NCBI RefSeq assembly: GCF_003061515.1
Contig: NZ_CP028924.1
Coordinates: 1,240,001-1,304,000 of the forward strand
Direction: 5' to 3'
Length of the DNA: 64,000 nt
Origin: Colwellia sp. Arc7-D
Lineage (GTDB): Bacteria; Pseudomonadota; Gammaproteobacteria; Enterobacterales; Alteromonadaceae
Shown: positions 1-8,543 of the stretch, piece after piece
How the letters are laid out: the number at the start of each line of letters is the position of its first letter
Numbering within the stretch: position 1 is the stretch's first letter
Program-made: the position numbers and the translations under genes
The notes under the pieces: model-generated
The model's input: only the letters and a program-made list of their open reading frames with translations
Databases searched by the model: none
What the model was told of the DNA's origin: nothing

Positions 1-164
1 ATATTGATGAAAACGCAACTGTAGAGAAAATCAACGGTCAATGGTATGCCACTATTCCAAATGAAGGTGTAGCGGGAGATTTTATCCATATGCGAATTAT
101 CGTTACTGACGAAAACAATAGCACTACAGACCAGTCGTTACTGCGTGCCTATATGTTGGACTAA
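1..164 (+). CDS. C-terminal end of an unidentified protein (partial)
   Basis: An open frame enters from the left edge (first full codon at base 3) and ends at the TAA at 162-164, giving 53 residues that finish in RAYMLD. The tail contains alternating polar and hydrophobic residues with GQWYATIPNEG and HMRIIVTDENN, which looks like the end of a beta-sandwich or other extracellular domain, but no family can be named from this fragment. It is followed 60 bases later by a strong intrinsic terminator, so it is probably the last gene of its transcript. Confidence 0.6.
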   Translation, partial: IDENATVEKINGQWYATIPNEGVAGDFIHMRIIVTDENNSTTDQSLLRAYMLD

Positions 165-225
165 CACTTAGTGAGACATTACTGAGTTAGAAATACTGAG
201 TTAGTTAATATTAAGTAGCAAATAT

Positions 226-258
226 AAAAGCGTTGAGAGTTATCTCAACGCTTTTTTT
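226..258 (+). terminator. Rho-independent terminator after the partial first gene
   Basis: Perfect 13-bp arms (226-238 and 243-255) around the tetraloop GTTA, core AGCGTTGAGA / TCTCAACGCT, run straight into a T tract. It lies 62 bases after the stop at 164. Confidence 0.85.
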
Positions 259-283
259 GCTTTGTATGGTTAAAATATAAAGT

Positions 284-413
284 AGGGTCAGGTACACATT
301 AAATTTTCAGCAGAGCTTTCCTAAAAGTAAACAACTAGCCGCTATTTATCTTACCTGAGTTTTGGGTGAATAATAATTAAATGGGCAGATTTTGTTAATG
401 TGTACCTGACCCT
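284..413. repeat. GGGTCAGGT palindromic repeat, copy 1
   Basis: Perfect 19-bp inverted arms at 284-302 (AGGGTCAGGTACACATTAA) and 395-413 flank about 92 bp of AT-rich sequence containing AGTAAACAAC. The architecture resembles REP/MITE-like elements mobilised in trans by RAYT-type transposases; that link is inference, as no such transposase is in the window. Copy 2 follows 30 bases later. Confidence 0.8.
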
Positions 414-443
414 AATTATTATAATATTGGCTTTGTATAAAGT

Positions 444-579
444 AGGGTCAGATACACATTAAATTTCAAGGATATTATTACTCAAAGTAAACAACCCTCA
501 GACACATATAATACAAGGTTTTAGGGTATTCTTTTCAAAGAGTTAAATGGATAAATGTTGTTAATGTGTACCTGACCCT
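444..579. repeat. GGGTCAGGT palindromic repeat, copy 2
   Basis: Arms at 444-462 and 561-579 match copy 1 except for one base (GATAC instead of GGTAC). The interior again carries AGTAAACAAC and the same TTAAATGG-type stretch before the right arm, so the whole 136-bp unit is a diverged duplicate of 284-413 in the same orientation. The 164-711 interval holds these two elements and the terminator and no gene. Confidence 0.8.
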
Positions 580-711
580 AATTAGCCTGATATACCTTCT
601 AATCTTTTGGTGAGACTTAGCCAGCTTACGTCGCTAAAATTTATTATGAGTGGCATAGTTAATATTTTAAGGAAACTTGGTACAATGCTATTTTTTGATT
701 TTAGGTAGCTA

Positions 712-1041
712 ATGAATAAAGGTAATGAGCCGCTTCACGGCATAAAACTTGAACAAATCCTCACTGAACTTGAGAAAGAAGTTGGTTGGGATAAGATGGG
801 TGAGTTACTTAATATTCGTTGTTTTACTAATAAACCGCGTCTTAAATCAAGTTTAAAATTTCTCCGTACAACCCCTTGGGCACGCAGTAGAGTTGAAATT
901 TTATATCTGAAAACATTTTGCAGTAAGCATAAAGCAACGGGGAATGTGATCAGGGGCATACTCTCTCAAAAAACAGCAGCAGTAGAAAAGACCTCCAGCA
1001 AACCTGCACCTTTTGTTTGGCCAACATTGGAAGATAAATAA
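712..1041 (+). CDS. VF530 family protein (DUF2132)
   Basis: 109 residues. The first 70 or so carry the family signature: PLHGIKLEQIL, a GWDKMGELLNIRCF segment, and KPSLKFLR-like KSSLKFLRTTPWAR followed by VEILYLK. VF530 proteins are small single-domain proteins whose structure suggested nucleic-acid binding; their role is not established. The last 35 residues are a polar, probably disordered tail beyond the usual domain. The ATG has an AGG-containing Shine-Dalgarno about 6 bases upstream. It stands alone between the repeat pair and the sugar dehydrogenase. Confidence 0.85.
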   Translation: MNKGNEPLHGIKLEQILTELEKEVGWDKMGELLNIRCFTNKPRLKSSLKFLRTTPWARSRVEILYLKTFCSKHKATGNVIRGILSQKTAAVEKTSSKPAPFVWPTLEDK

Positions 1042-1272
1042 ACGTGACAACTAGCATTGAAGTTAATGCTGTTCAATATCACTGTTTGGCTGTTTAAGTC
1101 TCTATGTCGTGTTGTTAGATTTAAATTAGCCAAACTTATCAAGCCATCCGTAATAACTTCTTGTTAACTAAAATAATGTCTTATCTTGTTTAATTGAGTA
1201 AATAAGTTTTACTTTTAATTGTCACTAAATCACTTATCATGACATTAGTCGAGTTCATAAGGAGTAACAATT

Positions 1273-2430
1273 ATGCCACCACTAAAACAGATAAAATTAC
1301 TTAAGATCAAGCTACTTAGCATTAGGTTACGAAAAAAAATGCTGATGCCATTTTTGGCTTGTGTATTTATGCCTTTTTTCGTTAATAGCGCTGAAGTAAC
1401 AAAGACAAAACTTGTCTCAGAGTTGTATTTTGCTGACTCAGGTATTCCTTGGGGCATGGCGTGGATACCCAATGGTGATTTGTTAATTACCTTGCGCAGT
1501 GGCGAGTTAAAAGTCGTAAAAAAGGGCAGTGGTAGTGCAGAGAATGTTACGGGTTTGCCAAAGGTAGTTACTGGAGGTCAAGGCGGTTTACTTGATATTG
1601 CTTTACACCCCGACTATGCCAATAACGCTTGGCTGTATTTGTCTTACGTAAAAGCTGACGGCAAAGGCAATAAAAGTACCGCCATTATGCGGGCAAAGTT
1701 CGATGGTAAAAGCCTAAGCGAACAAGAAGATATTTATATTGCTCAAGCTTACGGTAAAAAAAATTCTCATTTTGGCAGCAGATTAGCGTTTGATAACGAA
1801 GGTTATTTGTATTTTTCTATTGGTGATAGAGGCCAAAGAGATATTAACCCGCAGGATATTACCCGTGATGCTGGTAAAGTATATCGGTTATATGATGATG
1901 GTCGTATACCCGATGATAACCCTTTTGTTAAAACTAACGGCGCTAAAACTGCAATTTATTCCTATGGTCATCGCAACCCGCAAGGCATGGCCAAGCACCC
2001 TGTAACAGGCGATATTTTTAGCCATGAGCACGGTCCGCGTGGTGGTGATGAAGTTAATCTTATTGCCAAAGGTAAAAATTATGGCTGGCCAGTGATTAGT
2101 TATGGCATTAATTATTCAGGTACTTCTTTTACCGACTTAACGAAAAAGCAGGGTATGGAGCAACCTCTATGGTACTGGGATCCATCAATAGCACCTTCAG
2201 GTATGACGTTTGTAACCAGTGACAAGTATCCCAATTGGCAAGGCAATATTCTGGTTGGTTCATTAAAGTTTGGTCAGGTCATTATGCTAACACTTGATGG
2301 TAACCAAGTTGTTAAGGCGGAAATAGTTAAAGATGATCTAAGCCGTGTGCGTAATGTAAAACAAGGACCCGATGGCTATATCTATGTTGCGGTAGATGGT
2401 AAGGGAATTTATAGATTAATACTTGAATAG
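1273..2430 (+). CDS. PQQ-dependent sugar dehydrogenase (YliI/Asd type), exported
   Basis: 385 residues. A basic N-terminus with a hydrophobic stretch (FLACVFMPFFVNSAE, about residues 25-40) is a signal peptide, so it acts in the periplasm. The rest is the six-bladed soluble glucose/sorbosone dehydrogenase fold: WGMAWIPNGDLLIT, GQGGLLDIALHPDY, NSHFGSRLAF with its catalytic-type His, SIGDRGQR, YGHRNPQG and HGPRGGDEVN. Family members oxidise aldose sugars using PQQ bound in the propeller and pass electrons to the respiratory chain. AAGGAG sits 10 bases before the ATG. No PQQ synthesis genes are nearby. A short hairpin (2433-2450) follows the stop but lacks a real T tract. Confidence 0.88.
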   Translation: MPPLKQIKLLKIKLLSIRLRKKMLMPFLACVFMPFFVNSAEVTKTKLVSELYFADSGIPWGMAWIPNGDLLITLRSGELKVVKKGSGSAENVTGLPKVVTGGQGGLLDIALHPDYANNAWLYLSYVKADGKGNKSTAIMRAKFDGKSLSEQEDIYIAQAYGKKNSHFGSRLAFDNEGYLYFSIGDRGQRDINPQDITRDAGKVYRLYDDGRIPDDNPFVKTNGAKTAIYSYGHRNPQGMAKHPVTGDIFSHEHGPRGGDEVNLIAKGKNYGWPVISYGINYSGTSFTDLTKKQGMEQPLWYWDPSIAPSGMTFVTSDKYPNWQGNILVGSLKFGQVIMLTLDGNQVVKAEIVKDDLSRVRNVKQGPDGYIYVAVDGKGIYRLILE

Positions 2431-2607
2431 TTAAAGGCGCTTGAGCCTTTATTGATTTAACTGCAAGCGAAGCGAGGGTGAGCTAAGGGCAAACTCGTCT
2501 TTTTTAGTTCACTGCTTGTTTAGCTCAGTTAACCACAGTTAATAACTAGAAAAAAATCCATCTTACTGCTAAGGTTTTTAACACCCAAACGCTTAAGAGT
2601 GCGCCAT

Positions 2608-3525
2608 ATGTTTCCGCTTTATTTAAGAAAAAAATTCCATTCATCTTTCATATTAATAGCCTTAATAGTACTGACAAGTTGGTCTTCGACAGCAGCTTCA
2701 AAGGTGTTTCCTAAGACATTCCCTAAAGTGTGGATAAATGGTGTTAATTGCGCGACAGAAGCTAAGGGGCAAGTGCATCAGTACGATGAAAATCTATTTA
2801 TTATACGCCAGTCAGTGTGTACTAATTTTGAAGCCCCTTTTATCTATTTGTTGTTTGGTAAAAACAAAGTATTAATGCAAGATTCTGGCGCGTCAGACTT
2901 TGGTCAACGCCAAATAGTCGATAATGTTATCAAACAGTGGTTAATTGATAACGAGCTCAACACCATTGAGCTTATTGTTAGTCATAGCCACGGACATGGT
3001 GACCACGTGGCGGGCGATAGCTTATTTATAGACAAACCTAATACGCAAATAATTGGCAAAGATCTTGACTCGGTTAAGCGTTTCTTTGGTTTTAATCATT
3101 GGCCAGATGGCATGTATCAATTAGATTTGGGCGGTCGGCGCATTGATATTTTACCATTACCAGGACACCAAGATGCTCACCTAGCGTTATATGATTATGA
3201 AACTCAGATTTTGTTTACCGGAGATTCTTTATATCCCGGACGCATTTACTTTAAACAGGAAAATTTTGAGGCTTTTAGTCAGAGCATGAAAAAGCTGTAC
3301 AAATATGCTCAAACAAAAACAGTAAAGCACATTTTAGGTACTCATATTGAGATGACACAACAACCAGGTGTCGACTATCCATTTACAGCCAAAGCGCATA
3401 AAAATGAGCGTAAATTAGAATTAACAATACAGCACCTAGAACAGTTAGTTAACTGGTTACCAAACGCAAAGTTGCCAGTAAAAAAGCAAGTGTTTGATGA
3501 TTTCATTCTTTATCCAACTAACTAA
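2608..3525 (+). CDS. Exported metallo-beta-lactamase-fold hydrolase
   Basis: Start set at ATG 2608: an AAGAG lies 9 bases upstream, whereas it abuts the alternative GTG at 2599. About 305 residues with an N-terminal hydrophobic export signal (SFILIALIVLTSW). Zinc ligands are visible in order: HSHGHGDH (HxHxDH, near residue 130), a His in PLPGHQDAH, the bridging Asp in FTGDSLYPGR and a late His in GTHIEM. This is the MBL fold; the substrate cannot be told from sequence. The HxHxDH set and GDSLYPGR resemble generic exported MBL hydrolases rather than a proven carbapenemase. It stands alone, facing the convergent LysR gene 33 bases on. Confidence 0.85.
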   Translation: MFPLYLRKKFHSSFILIALIVLTSWSSTAASKVFPKTFPKVWINGVNCATEAKGQVHQYDENLFIIRQSVCTNFEAPFIYLLFGKNKVLMQDSGASDFGQRQIVDNVIKQWLIDNELNTIELIVSHSHGHGDHVAGDSLFIDKPNTQIIGKDLDSVKRFFGFNHWPDGMYQLDLGGRRIDILPLPGHQDAHLALYDYETQILFTGDSLYPGRIYFKQENFEAFSQSMKKLYKYAQTKTVKHILGTHIEMTQQPGVDYPFTAKAHKNERKLELTIQHLEQLVNWLPNAKLPVKKQVFDDFILYPTN

Positions 3526-3536
3526 ATAACTAAAGG

Positions 3537-3553
3537 CAGGTACACATTAAATT
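3537..3553. repeat. Solo half-arm of the GGGTCAGGT repeat
   Basis: Seventeen bases (CAGGTACACATTAAATT) are identical to the inner part of the left arm at 284-302, with no partner arm. It sits between the convergent MBL and LysR genes, a typical resting place for a decayed REP-like element. Confidence 0.6.
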
Positions 3554-3558
3554 GCTAT

Positions 3559-4449
3559 TTATTCCCAATAAGGAGAATCCCCAAAATGTTCAGCAAAGTA
3601 ATCGATAAAGGCTCTCACTTTTGGCGCAAGTAATCTAGAGCTAGGATAAACAGCCCAAATAGCTGTATTAGTCGCAATAGGATAATCTTTAAGTATTTGC
3701 ACAAGTTCACCACTTTGAAGGTGTTTATGAACACTCCATTTAGAGCTTATGGTTATACCTAAACCGTTACAACAAGCATCTCGAACCGCTTCTCCATTAT
3801 CAGTTCTTAAAGCACCTTTCACTTTAATGTTTACTTGTCCTTTTGGCGTTTTAAACGCCCAATCATCCAAGCCTATTAATGTAATACATTGATGTTCATT
3901 TAGTTCTTCTGGAGTTTTTGGCTCTCCATTTTTGGATAAATATGCGGGTGATGAACATAATATTCTGCTGTCTGGGGCTAATTTTTTCGCAATTAAGCTC
4001 GAATCTTTTAATGCAGAGTTACGAATGGCGATATCAAACCCACCCTCAACCAGATCAACAATGGTATCAGAGAGTTTTAAATCAACATTTAAATCAGGAT
4101 ATAAGGCTAAAAATTTTGTTAGTGCAGGCAGTATATGCATTCGCCCAAAAGAAGCTGGGGCTGTTACACGTAATGTTCCTCTGGGAAATGCGTTACCCGC
4201 GCCAACAGAAGCTCGTGCTGCTTCAACACTAGAGATAACATCTTCAGCATGAGGAAGAAAAGCTCTTCCTTCTTCAGTAAGTGACACTTTACGAGTCGTT
4301 CGATGAATTAATCTTACCCTTAATTCAGCTTCTAGTTTATTGATGTGAGCACTTGCAACCGCAGGAGATAACCTTAACTCACTGCCCGCTAAGCTAATGT
4401 TATGAGTCGTTGCAATTCTTATAAAAAGTTTAAGGTGTTCAATATTCAT
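3559..4449 (-). CDS. LysR family transcriptional regulator
   Basis: 296 residues from the ATG at 4449 (a TTG 9 bases earlier is possible but less likely). Residues 1-60 are the winged HTH (MNIEHLKLFIRIATTHN, AGSELRLSPAVASAHINKLE, LIHRTTRKVSLTEEG), and the rest is the LysR substrate-binding domain (PRGTLRVTAPASFGR, YPDLNVDLKLSD, GLGITISSKWSVH). It belongs to the CrgA/DsdC-like group with RTTRxxxLTExG. It is divergent from the quinone-oxidoreductase-like gene at 4576 across 126 bases, so that gene is its likely target and the effector may be an aldehyde or quinone. Target and effector are inference. Confidence 0.9.
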   Translation of the reverse strand: MNIEHLKLFIRIATTHNISLAGSELRLSPAVASAHINKLEAELRVRLIHRTTRKVSLTEEGRAFLPHAEDVISSVEAARASVGAGNAFPRGTLRVTAPASFGRMHILPALTKFLALYPDLNVDLKLSDTIVDLVEGGFDIAIRNSALKDSSLIAKKLAPDSRILCSSPAYLSKNGEPKTPEELNEHQCITLIGLDDWAFKTPKGQVNIKVKGALRTDNGEAVRDACCNGLGITISSKWSVHKHLQSGELVQILKDYPIATNTAIWAVYPSSRLLAPKVRAFIDYFAEHFGDSPYWE

Positions 4450-4575
4450 GATTATCAATAAAAAATATAAAGTGATTCTTTAACTAAGTCTATTATCAAA
4501 ATAATCAATAGTAAATATACTTACTCGATTAAATGACATCTATTAGTTAACGACTTAATCAAAAAGGTAAATCTC
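4450..4575. promoter_or_regulatory. Divergent LysR/oxidoreductase control region
   Basis: The 126 bases between the LysR gene and the MDR gene hold near-identical direct copies ATTATCAATA (4451-4460) and ATAATCAATA (4501-4510), plus the small palindrome TTATCAAAATAA (4493-4504). The repeat spacing of 50 bases (about five helical turns) fits a regulator bound at two sites, but no binding is proven. Confidence 0.35.
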
Positions 4576-5562
4576 ATGAAAGCAATGATCATAAAAAATT
4601 TTGGTGGTTCAGAAGTATTTGAAGTAGCAGATATCGCAAAGCCTGAAGTTAAAGCTGGCCATGTGCTTGTTAATATTAAAGCGAGCAGTATAAACACGGT
4701 TGATACCATGATCCGCCTAATGGGTGATGACTTACCTCTTGCGCCACCATTACCTGCAGTATTAGGAATGGACTTTGCCGGAGTTGTTGAAGCTGTAGGC
4801 ACTGGTGTTACTCAGTTTTCAGTAGGAGATGAAGTTTATGGTTGTGCTGGTGGATTAGCAGATTTACCAGGAACCTTGGCAGAGTACATAGTTGCCGATG
4901 CTAACTTAATGGCTAAAAAAGCTAAAAATTTAACTATGCGCGAAGCGGCTGCAATACCTTTGGTTGGCATTACCGCTTACGAAGGATTAACACGCGCTAA
5001 TACAAGCAAAGGTCAAAATGTATTAGTACATGGCGGCTCAGGTGGCGTTGGACATATCGCCGTTCAACTTGCTAACTACATGGGTGCTAATGTTTTTGCT
5101 ACAAGTGGTGGTGACAAGCAATTAGCTTTAATTGAATCGCTAGGCGCAAAAGGTATTAATTACAAAAGCGAAACCGTTGAAGAATACGTTGCTAAACATA
5201 CCGCAGGTAATGGTTTTGATGTGGTATTTGATTCAGTTGGTGGCGCAAACATGACTAACTCATTTAACGCCGCCTCGTTAAATGGCCATGTTGCTTCAAC
5301 GGTTGCTATGGTGGAATTAGATTTAAGCGTAGCGCATTTTAAAGGTCTTTCATTGCATGTGGTGTTTATGTTGATCCCTATGTTGCATAACTATAAACGT
5401 GAAAACCATGCTCACATTCTTAACACGTTAACTGAGATAGCTGAAGCTGGCGCTTTACGTCCGGTATTAGATGAACAAACCTTTAGTTTAGAAGAAGCAG
5501 GTAAAGCACACGATCGCCTTTCAAGTGGTCAAGGCATGGGCAAAGTAGTTGTAGACGTTTAA
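4576..5562 (+). CDS. Zinc-independent alcohol dehydrogenase / quinone oxidoreductase family (MDR)
   Basis: 328 residues, normal length for the quinone-reductase branch of the medium-chain dehydrogenases. Visible: N-terminal GroES-like fold (VLVNIKASSINTVDTMIR, PAVLGMDFAGVVEAVG, VGDEVYG), then the Rossmann fold with the NAD(P) loop GGSGGVGHIAVQLA and the late segment FDVVFDSVGG. The zinc-binding Cys/His set of true alcohol dehydrogenases is missing, so it probably reduces quinones, enones or aldehydes with NADPH. An AAGGT-type ribosome site precedes the ATG. It is followed by DUF1330 and SDR genes in the same orientation and probably controlled by the divergent LysR. Confidence 0.87.
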   Translation: MKAMIIKNFGGSEVFEVADIAKPEVKAGHVLVNIKASSINTVDTMIRLMGDDLPLAPPLPAVLGMDFAGVVEAVGTGVTQFSVGDEVYGCAGGLADLPGTLAEYIVADANLMAKKAKNLTMREAAAIPLVGITAYEGLTRANTSKGQNVLVHGGSGGVGHIAVQLANYMGANVFATSGGDKQLALIESLGAKGINYKSETVEEYVAKHTAGNGFDVVFDSVGGANMTNSFNAASLNGHVASTVAMVELDLSVAHFKGLSLHVVFMLIPMLHNYKRENHAHILNTLTEIAEAGALRPVLDEQTFSLEEAGKAHDRLSSGQGMGKVVVDV

Positions 5563-5632
5563 TGCATTCTTTGGTTAAAGCCCTTTAGCGGCTTTGCCAG
5601 TTAATATTGTACTAATAAAAGTTTAGGAAAAA

Positions 5633-5932
5633 ATGATGACTTATTATTCAGTTATAGAAGTAACACCAACCAATGAAGATTGGATACCTGATTATGTTGC
5701 TCCAACTAATGCTGTAGTCGCTAAACACGGTGGCAAATATATTGCTCGAACAGCAAACCACGAGCGTTTAGAAGGTGAAGGTGACAATGCAACACTACGA
5801 GTTATTATTGAGTGGCCAGCAAAAGCGTCAGCAGTTGCCTTTATGAAAGATCCTGACTATGCTCCGCATCTTGCAGCGCGCAGCGCAGGTTCTATTAGCA
5901 ATCACTTTCTTATTGAAGGCATTGAGGCTTAG
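5633..5932 (+). CDS. DUF1330 family protein
   Basis: 99 residues, the usual length for this ferredoxin-like alpha+beta barrel family. Seen: a YYSVIEVTPTNEDW opening strand, a central KHGGKYIART with the conserved Gly-Gly-Lys-Tyr, RVIIEWPAKASAVAFMKDPDYAPH and the terminal SNHFLIEGIE. DUF1330 proteins are dimeric alpha-beta-barrel relatives with no settled reaction. TAGGAAAAA precedes tandem ATG codons (5633 and 5636). It follows the MDR gene by 70 bases, so it is probably co-transcribed and may act on the same small organic substrate; that is inference. Confidence 0.85.
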   Translation: MMTYYSVIEVTPTNEDWIPDYVAPTNAVVAKHGGKYIARTANHERLEGEGDNATLRVIIEWPAKASAVAFMKDPDYAPHLAARSAGSISNHFLIEGIEA

Positions 5933-6294
5933 CTTAATTTGTTATGCGTTAATATTAAATTAGTTAATTTTGGCGCATTGCACTTAAGTAAATAGGTAAA
6001 ACAGACAAGAAAATGAAAAGTAGTGAAGTTTGAAATAGATTCCTTGTTATAACAAGTTTATTTTGAATGGGTTAGTCGAGGTTACCATCGTATTTTCAAG
6101 CCTAACCGATTAGTATTGTTTTAGTCATTCTTATAGAAGATTAGATTGACAGTTCAGTATCTAAAATTGATTACTCCAGCAACTTTAAAACGTATTGCGA
6201 ATGAAGTACTACCTGATTTTACAACCTAACTTTTTGACCTAGATTTTTAGCATAACTTTGCAGTATAACTTTTACTTTTTGAAGGAAGAACAAC
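5933..6294. other. Intergenic stretch with no recognisable gene
   Basis: 362 bases, AT-rich. Reading frames are short and stop-laden; one 29-codon stretch around 6140-6230 (ending in a TAA) has coding-like composition but no start, no ribosome site and no recognisable similarity. No terminator or operator stands out. It separates the DUF1330 gene from the SDR gene, which therefore probably has its own promoter. Confidence 0.5.
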
Positions 6295-7098
6295 ATGAAA
6301 AAAATGATCCTGATCACAGGTGCAACTGATGGCATTGGTTTAGAAACTGCAAAACTTTTAGCGTCTGATGGACATAACTTATTAATACATGGACGTAATG
6401 TTGAAAAGTTAAAAGCAGTTAAAAGCTTATTGGCTGCAATACCCAATGCAGGCAGCATCAACAGTTATTTAGCTGATTTATCTGTTCTTTCTGATGTTAA
6501 AAAATTGGTAGAAGATATTAAGAATGAATATAAGAGCTTTGATGTACTCATCAATAACGCTGGTATATTTAAATCAAATAACACAATAACACCAGATGGA
6601 TTAGATCTTCGATTTGTTGTTAATACAATTTCGCCATATATATTTGCCCAAGAGCTTTCACCTTTACTTGGGAGTTCAGGACGAATTATTAACCTTTCTT
6701 CGGCCGCCCAATCACCTGTAAATATTCAGGCATTACTTGGAAAAGTAAAACTGAGTGATATGGAAGCTTATGCTCAAAGCAAATTGGCTATTACTATGTG
6801 GAGCAAAGTACTTGCCGAAAAATTTGGTGGCAAAGGGCCTGCAATTATTGCCGTTAATCCTGGATCTTTATTGGCCTCAAAAATGGTAAAAGAAGGGTTT
6901 GGTGTTGAAGGACATGATTTAAGTATTGGCGCGAAAATATTAAAACGTTTGGCATTAGAAGAAGGTATTGCTGAACATTCTGGTCAATATTTTGATAACG
7001 ATAAAGGACAGTTTTCGCAGCCACACCCAGATGGATTAAACCTAAAAAAATCAGAAGAGGTTGTTGAAGTAATAAATACTATGATCAATAAATACTAA
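6295..7098 (+). CDS. Short-chain dehydrogenase/reductase (SDR)
   Basis: 267 residues. The classical SDR set is intact: cofactor loop TGATDGIG near residue 10, NNAGIF, the Ser in INLSSAA and the catalytic YAQSK (Y-x-x-x-K). HGRNVEK after the second strand places an Arg where NADPH-preferring members carry one. The late part (VNPGSLLASKMVKEGFG, SGQYFDNDKGQFSQPHPD) resembles retinol-dehydrogenase-like bacterial SDRs. GAAGGA lies 10 bases before the ATG. The substrate is unknown; the MDR and DUF1330 genes upstream suggest handling of reactive carbonyls. Confidence 0.88.
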   Translation: MKKMILITGATDGIGLETAKLLASDGHNLLIHGRNVEKLKAVKSLLAAIPNAGSINSYLADLSVLSDVKKLVEDIKNEYKSFDVLINNAGIFKSNNTITPDGLDLRFVVNTISPYIFAQELSPLLGSSGRIINLSSAAQSPVNIQALLGKVKLSDMEAYAQSKLAITMWSKVLAEKFGGKGPAIIAVNPGSLLASKMVKEGFGVEGHDLSIGAKILKRLALEEGIAEHSGQYFDNDKGQFSQPHPDGLNLKKSEEVVEVINTMINKY

Positions 7099-7183
7099 AT
7101 TTCTATCTTTCGCCGTGACCATTTAGTTAGATATAGGTATTTTTAATCATTGACCGTTGCTTGTATGCAGCTATAAAGGAATC

Positions 7184-7216
7184 AAGAATCAATGGGGGTC
7201 AGGTTTATTGATTCTT
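7184..7216. repeat. Palindrome with a GGGTCAGGT loop
   Basis: Perfect 10-bp arms AAGAATCAAT (7184-7193) and ATTGATTCTT (7207-7216) enclose GGGGGTCAGGTTT, which contains the same GGGTCAGGT core as the repeats at 284 and 444. The stem has no T tract, so it is not a classical terminator for the SDR gene. Confidence 0.6.
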
Positions 7217-7300
7217 AGCTGCGAGCAATCTAAGTAAGCATCAATTTAATTCATATATTTTACTGGTTGGCCGTTATTATTTGATGGTTATTCCAATTAA

Positions 7301-7912
7301 CTATTCATCTGCTTTTTCTTCATCAAGAATGACAACTCTTATTATGGTGATCATTTTTTTCGGCACTGTGGTGTAGCCTAATTGTTCACTGTAACCCACT
7401 TCTACTTGTGCGATCGCTTCTAATACTTCATAGCCTTCAATAACTTCGCCAAATACAGCATAGCCCCACGAGCTGCCTGGGTCTAAATTGGTATTGTCAT
7501 TAAGGTTAATAAAAAATTGGCTGGTTGCAGAATGCGCGTCGTTAAGCTGTTTCGCCATCGCGATTGTGCCTTCGCTGTTTGTTAAACCGTTGCCTGATTC
7601 ATTAAAAATAGGCTCGTCGGACTCAATTTCAGTGTAGTTAGTCATAAAACCACCAGCCTGAATCAGATAGCCTTCTTCAACACGGTGGATTAACGTTTTA
7701 TCATATTGTCCTCGGGTGATATAACCTAAGAAATTATTAGCCGCAATTTTCGATCGGTAACGGTCAAGCTCAATAATGATATTGCCCATATTGGTTTCTA
7801 TACGCACTTTCGGGGATAAGTTACTCGGTTGAATATATTGTCCCTGCGTATTTGCAGCAAACACTTGTAATGAGATAAATAAGCTAAGTAAAACTAGTAA
7901 AGTTCTGATCAC
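7301..7912 (-). CDS. Exported cyclophilin-type peptidyl-prolyl isomerase
   Basis: Start set at the GTG at 7912: it gives MIRTLLVLLSLFISLQVFAA, a clean signal peptide, with AAAGG about 9 bases upstream; the longer frame adds 18 residues that spoil the signal. 203 residues. The cyclophilin fold follows: VRIETNMGNIIIELD, ANNFLGYITRGQYD, LIHRVEEGYLIQAGGF, IAMAKQLNDAHSATSQFFINL and WGYAVFGEVIEGYEVL. The catalytic-type Arg (HRV) and QFFIN are present. It catalyses proline isomerisation of periplasmic proteins, like PpiA. Single-gene unit. Confidence 0.9.
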   Translation of the reverse strand: MIRTLLVLLSLFISLQVFAANTQGQYIQPSNLSPKVRIETNMGNIIIELDRYRSKIAANNFLGYITRGQYDKTLIHRVEEGYLIQAGGFMTNYTEIESDEPIFNESGNGLTNSEGTIAMAKQLNDAHSATSQFFINLNDNTNLDPGSSWGYAVFGEVIEGYEVLEAIAQVEVGYSEQLGYTTVPKKMITIIRVVILDEEKADE

Positions 7913-8053
7913 ATGATTACCTTTATATATTGTGCGATTGACGAGAAGTTGAGGTATTTTAGCCATTATTTATATCATTAAGCAAAGCTCAGCAATTTAA
8001 CGGGTCAATAAGGTTAGCGTTATGGCTATTTTATTTTTACTGAATATAAACAG

Positions 8054-8092
8054 AAAAACCGAAAAGCCTTATCATTAAGTTTTTCGGTTTTT
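8054..8092 (-). terminator. Terminator downstream of the S4-domain gene
   Basis: Arms AAAAACCGAAAA (8054-8065) and TTTTCGGTTTTT (8081-8092) pair over 12 bases, with an extra inner CTT/AAG. Read on the minus strand, the stem is followed by a T-rich run, 74 bases after the stop of the gene at 8166. Confidence 0.75.
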
Positions 8093-8165
8093 GTAGTTAT
8101 AACATGTTGAATGTTATTTTTAAAATCTACTATGTAAACTCGACTAAGAGTAAAACTTTGCCTAA

Positions 8166-8543
8166 TTAAACTGAAGTAGGTTTTCTTTTCACTCGCTCAG
8201 CTGAAGGTTTAGTTACCGTTTCTGATGAAGTAACCGGCGCTTTACTGTTAGCTCTTTTTTTCTTTTTTGCATTTTTAGTCGCTGAAACAACGGTATTAAT
8301 GAACTCTGCTGATTTTTGAGCAGGGTTATAAGCGATTTTAATAGCTTTACCGTTTAGTTCGATAATATCGCCGTGGCGAATTTTTTTACGCTTTTGCACG
8401 GTAACTTCGTTATTTACTTTAATATTACCTTCACTGATCATGGTTTTAGCTTCGCCGCCACCGCCAACCATATTGGCAATTTTAAGTAATTTATAAAGTT
8501 CTATAGGTTCAACACAAATGTCGTAAGTTGAGTGTGCAGACAT
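8166..8543 (-). CDS. S4-domain RNA-binding protein (YbcJ-like)
   Basis: 125 residues. Residues 8-75 form a single S4 domain of the YbcJ type: IELYKLLKIANMVGGGGEAKTMI, GNIKVNNEV, RKKIRHGDIIELNG. YbcJ proteins are small putative RNA-binding proteins associated with ribosome or tRNA metabolism. The C-terminal 45 residues are a Lys-rich, low-complexity tail (KNAKKKKRANSKAP, RVKRKP) that is longer than in E. coli YbcJ and should add non-specific nucleic-acid affinity. Stand-alone gene with its own terminator. Confidence 0.85.
   Translation of the reverse strand: MSAHSTYDICVEPIELYKLLKIANMVGGGGEAKTMISEGNIKVNNEVTVQKRKKIRHGDIIELNGKAIKIAYNPAQKSAEFINTVVSATKNAKKKKRANSKAPVTSSETVTKPSAERVKRKPTSV

Noticed and set aside
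2433..2450. Terminator after the sugar dehydrogenase
   Set aside because: The stem is only six base pairs (AAAGGC/GCCTTT) and lacks a proper T tract.
2599..3525. Carbapenemase-type metallo-beta-lactamase
   Set aside because: The HxHxDH motif alone is shared by many MBL-fold hydrolases; nothing points to a lactam substrate.
3918..4252. Long plus-strand frames across the LysR gene
   Set aside because: They lie wholly inside a well-supported minus-strand LysR gene and have no family signal; antisense shadows.
6130..6231. Decayed gene in the DUF1330-SDR gap
   Set aside because: One 29-codon frame without start, ribosome site or recognisable similarity; not enough to call a pseudogene.
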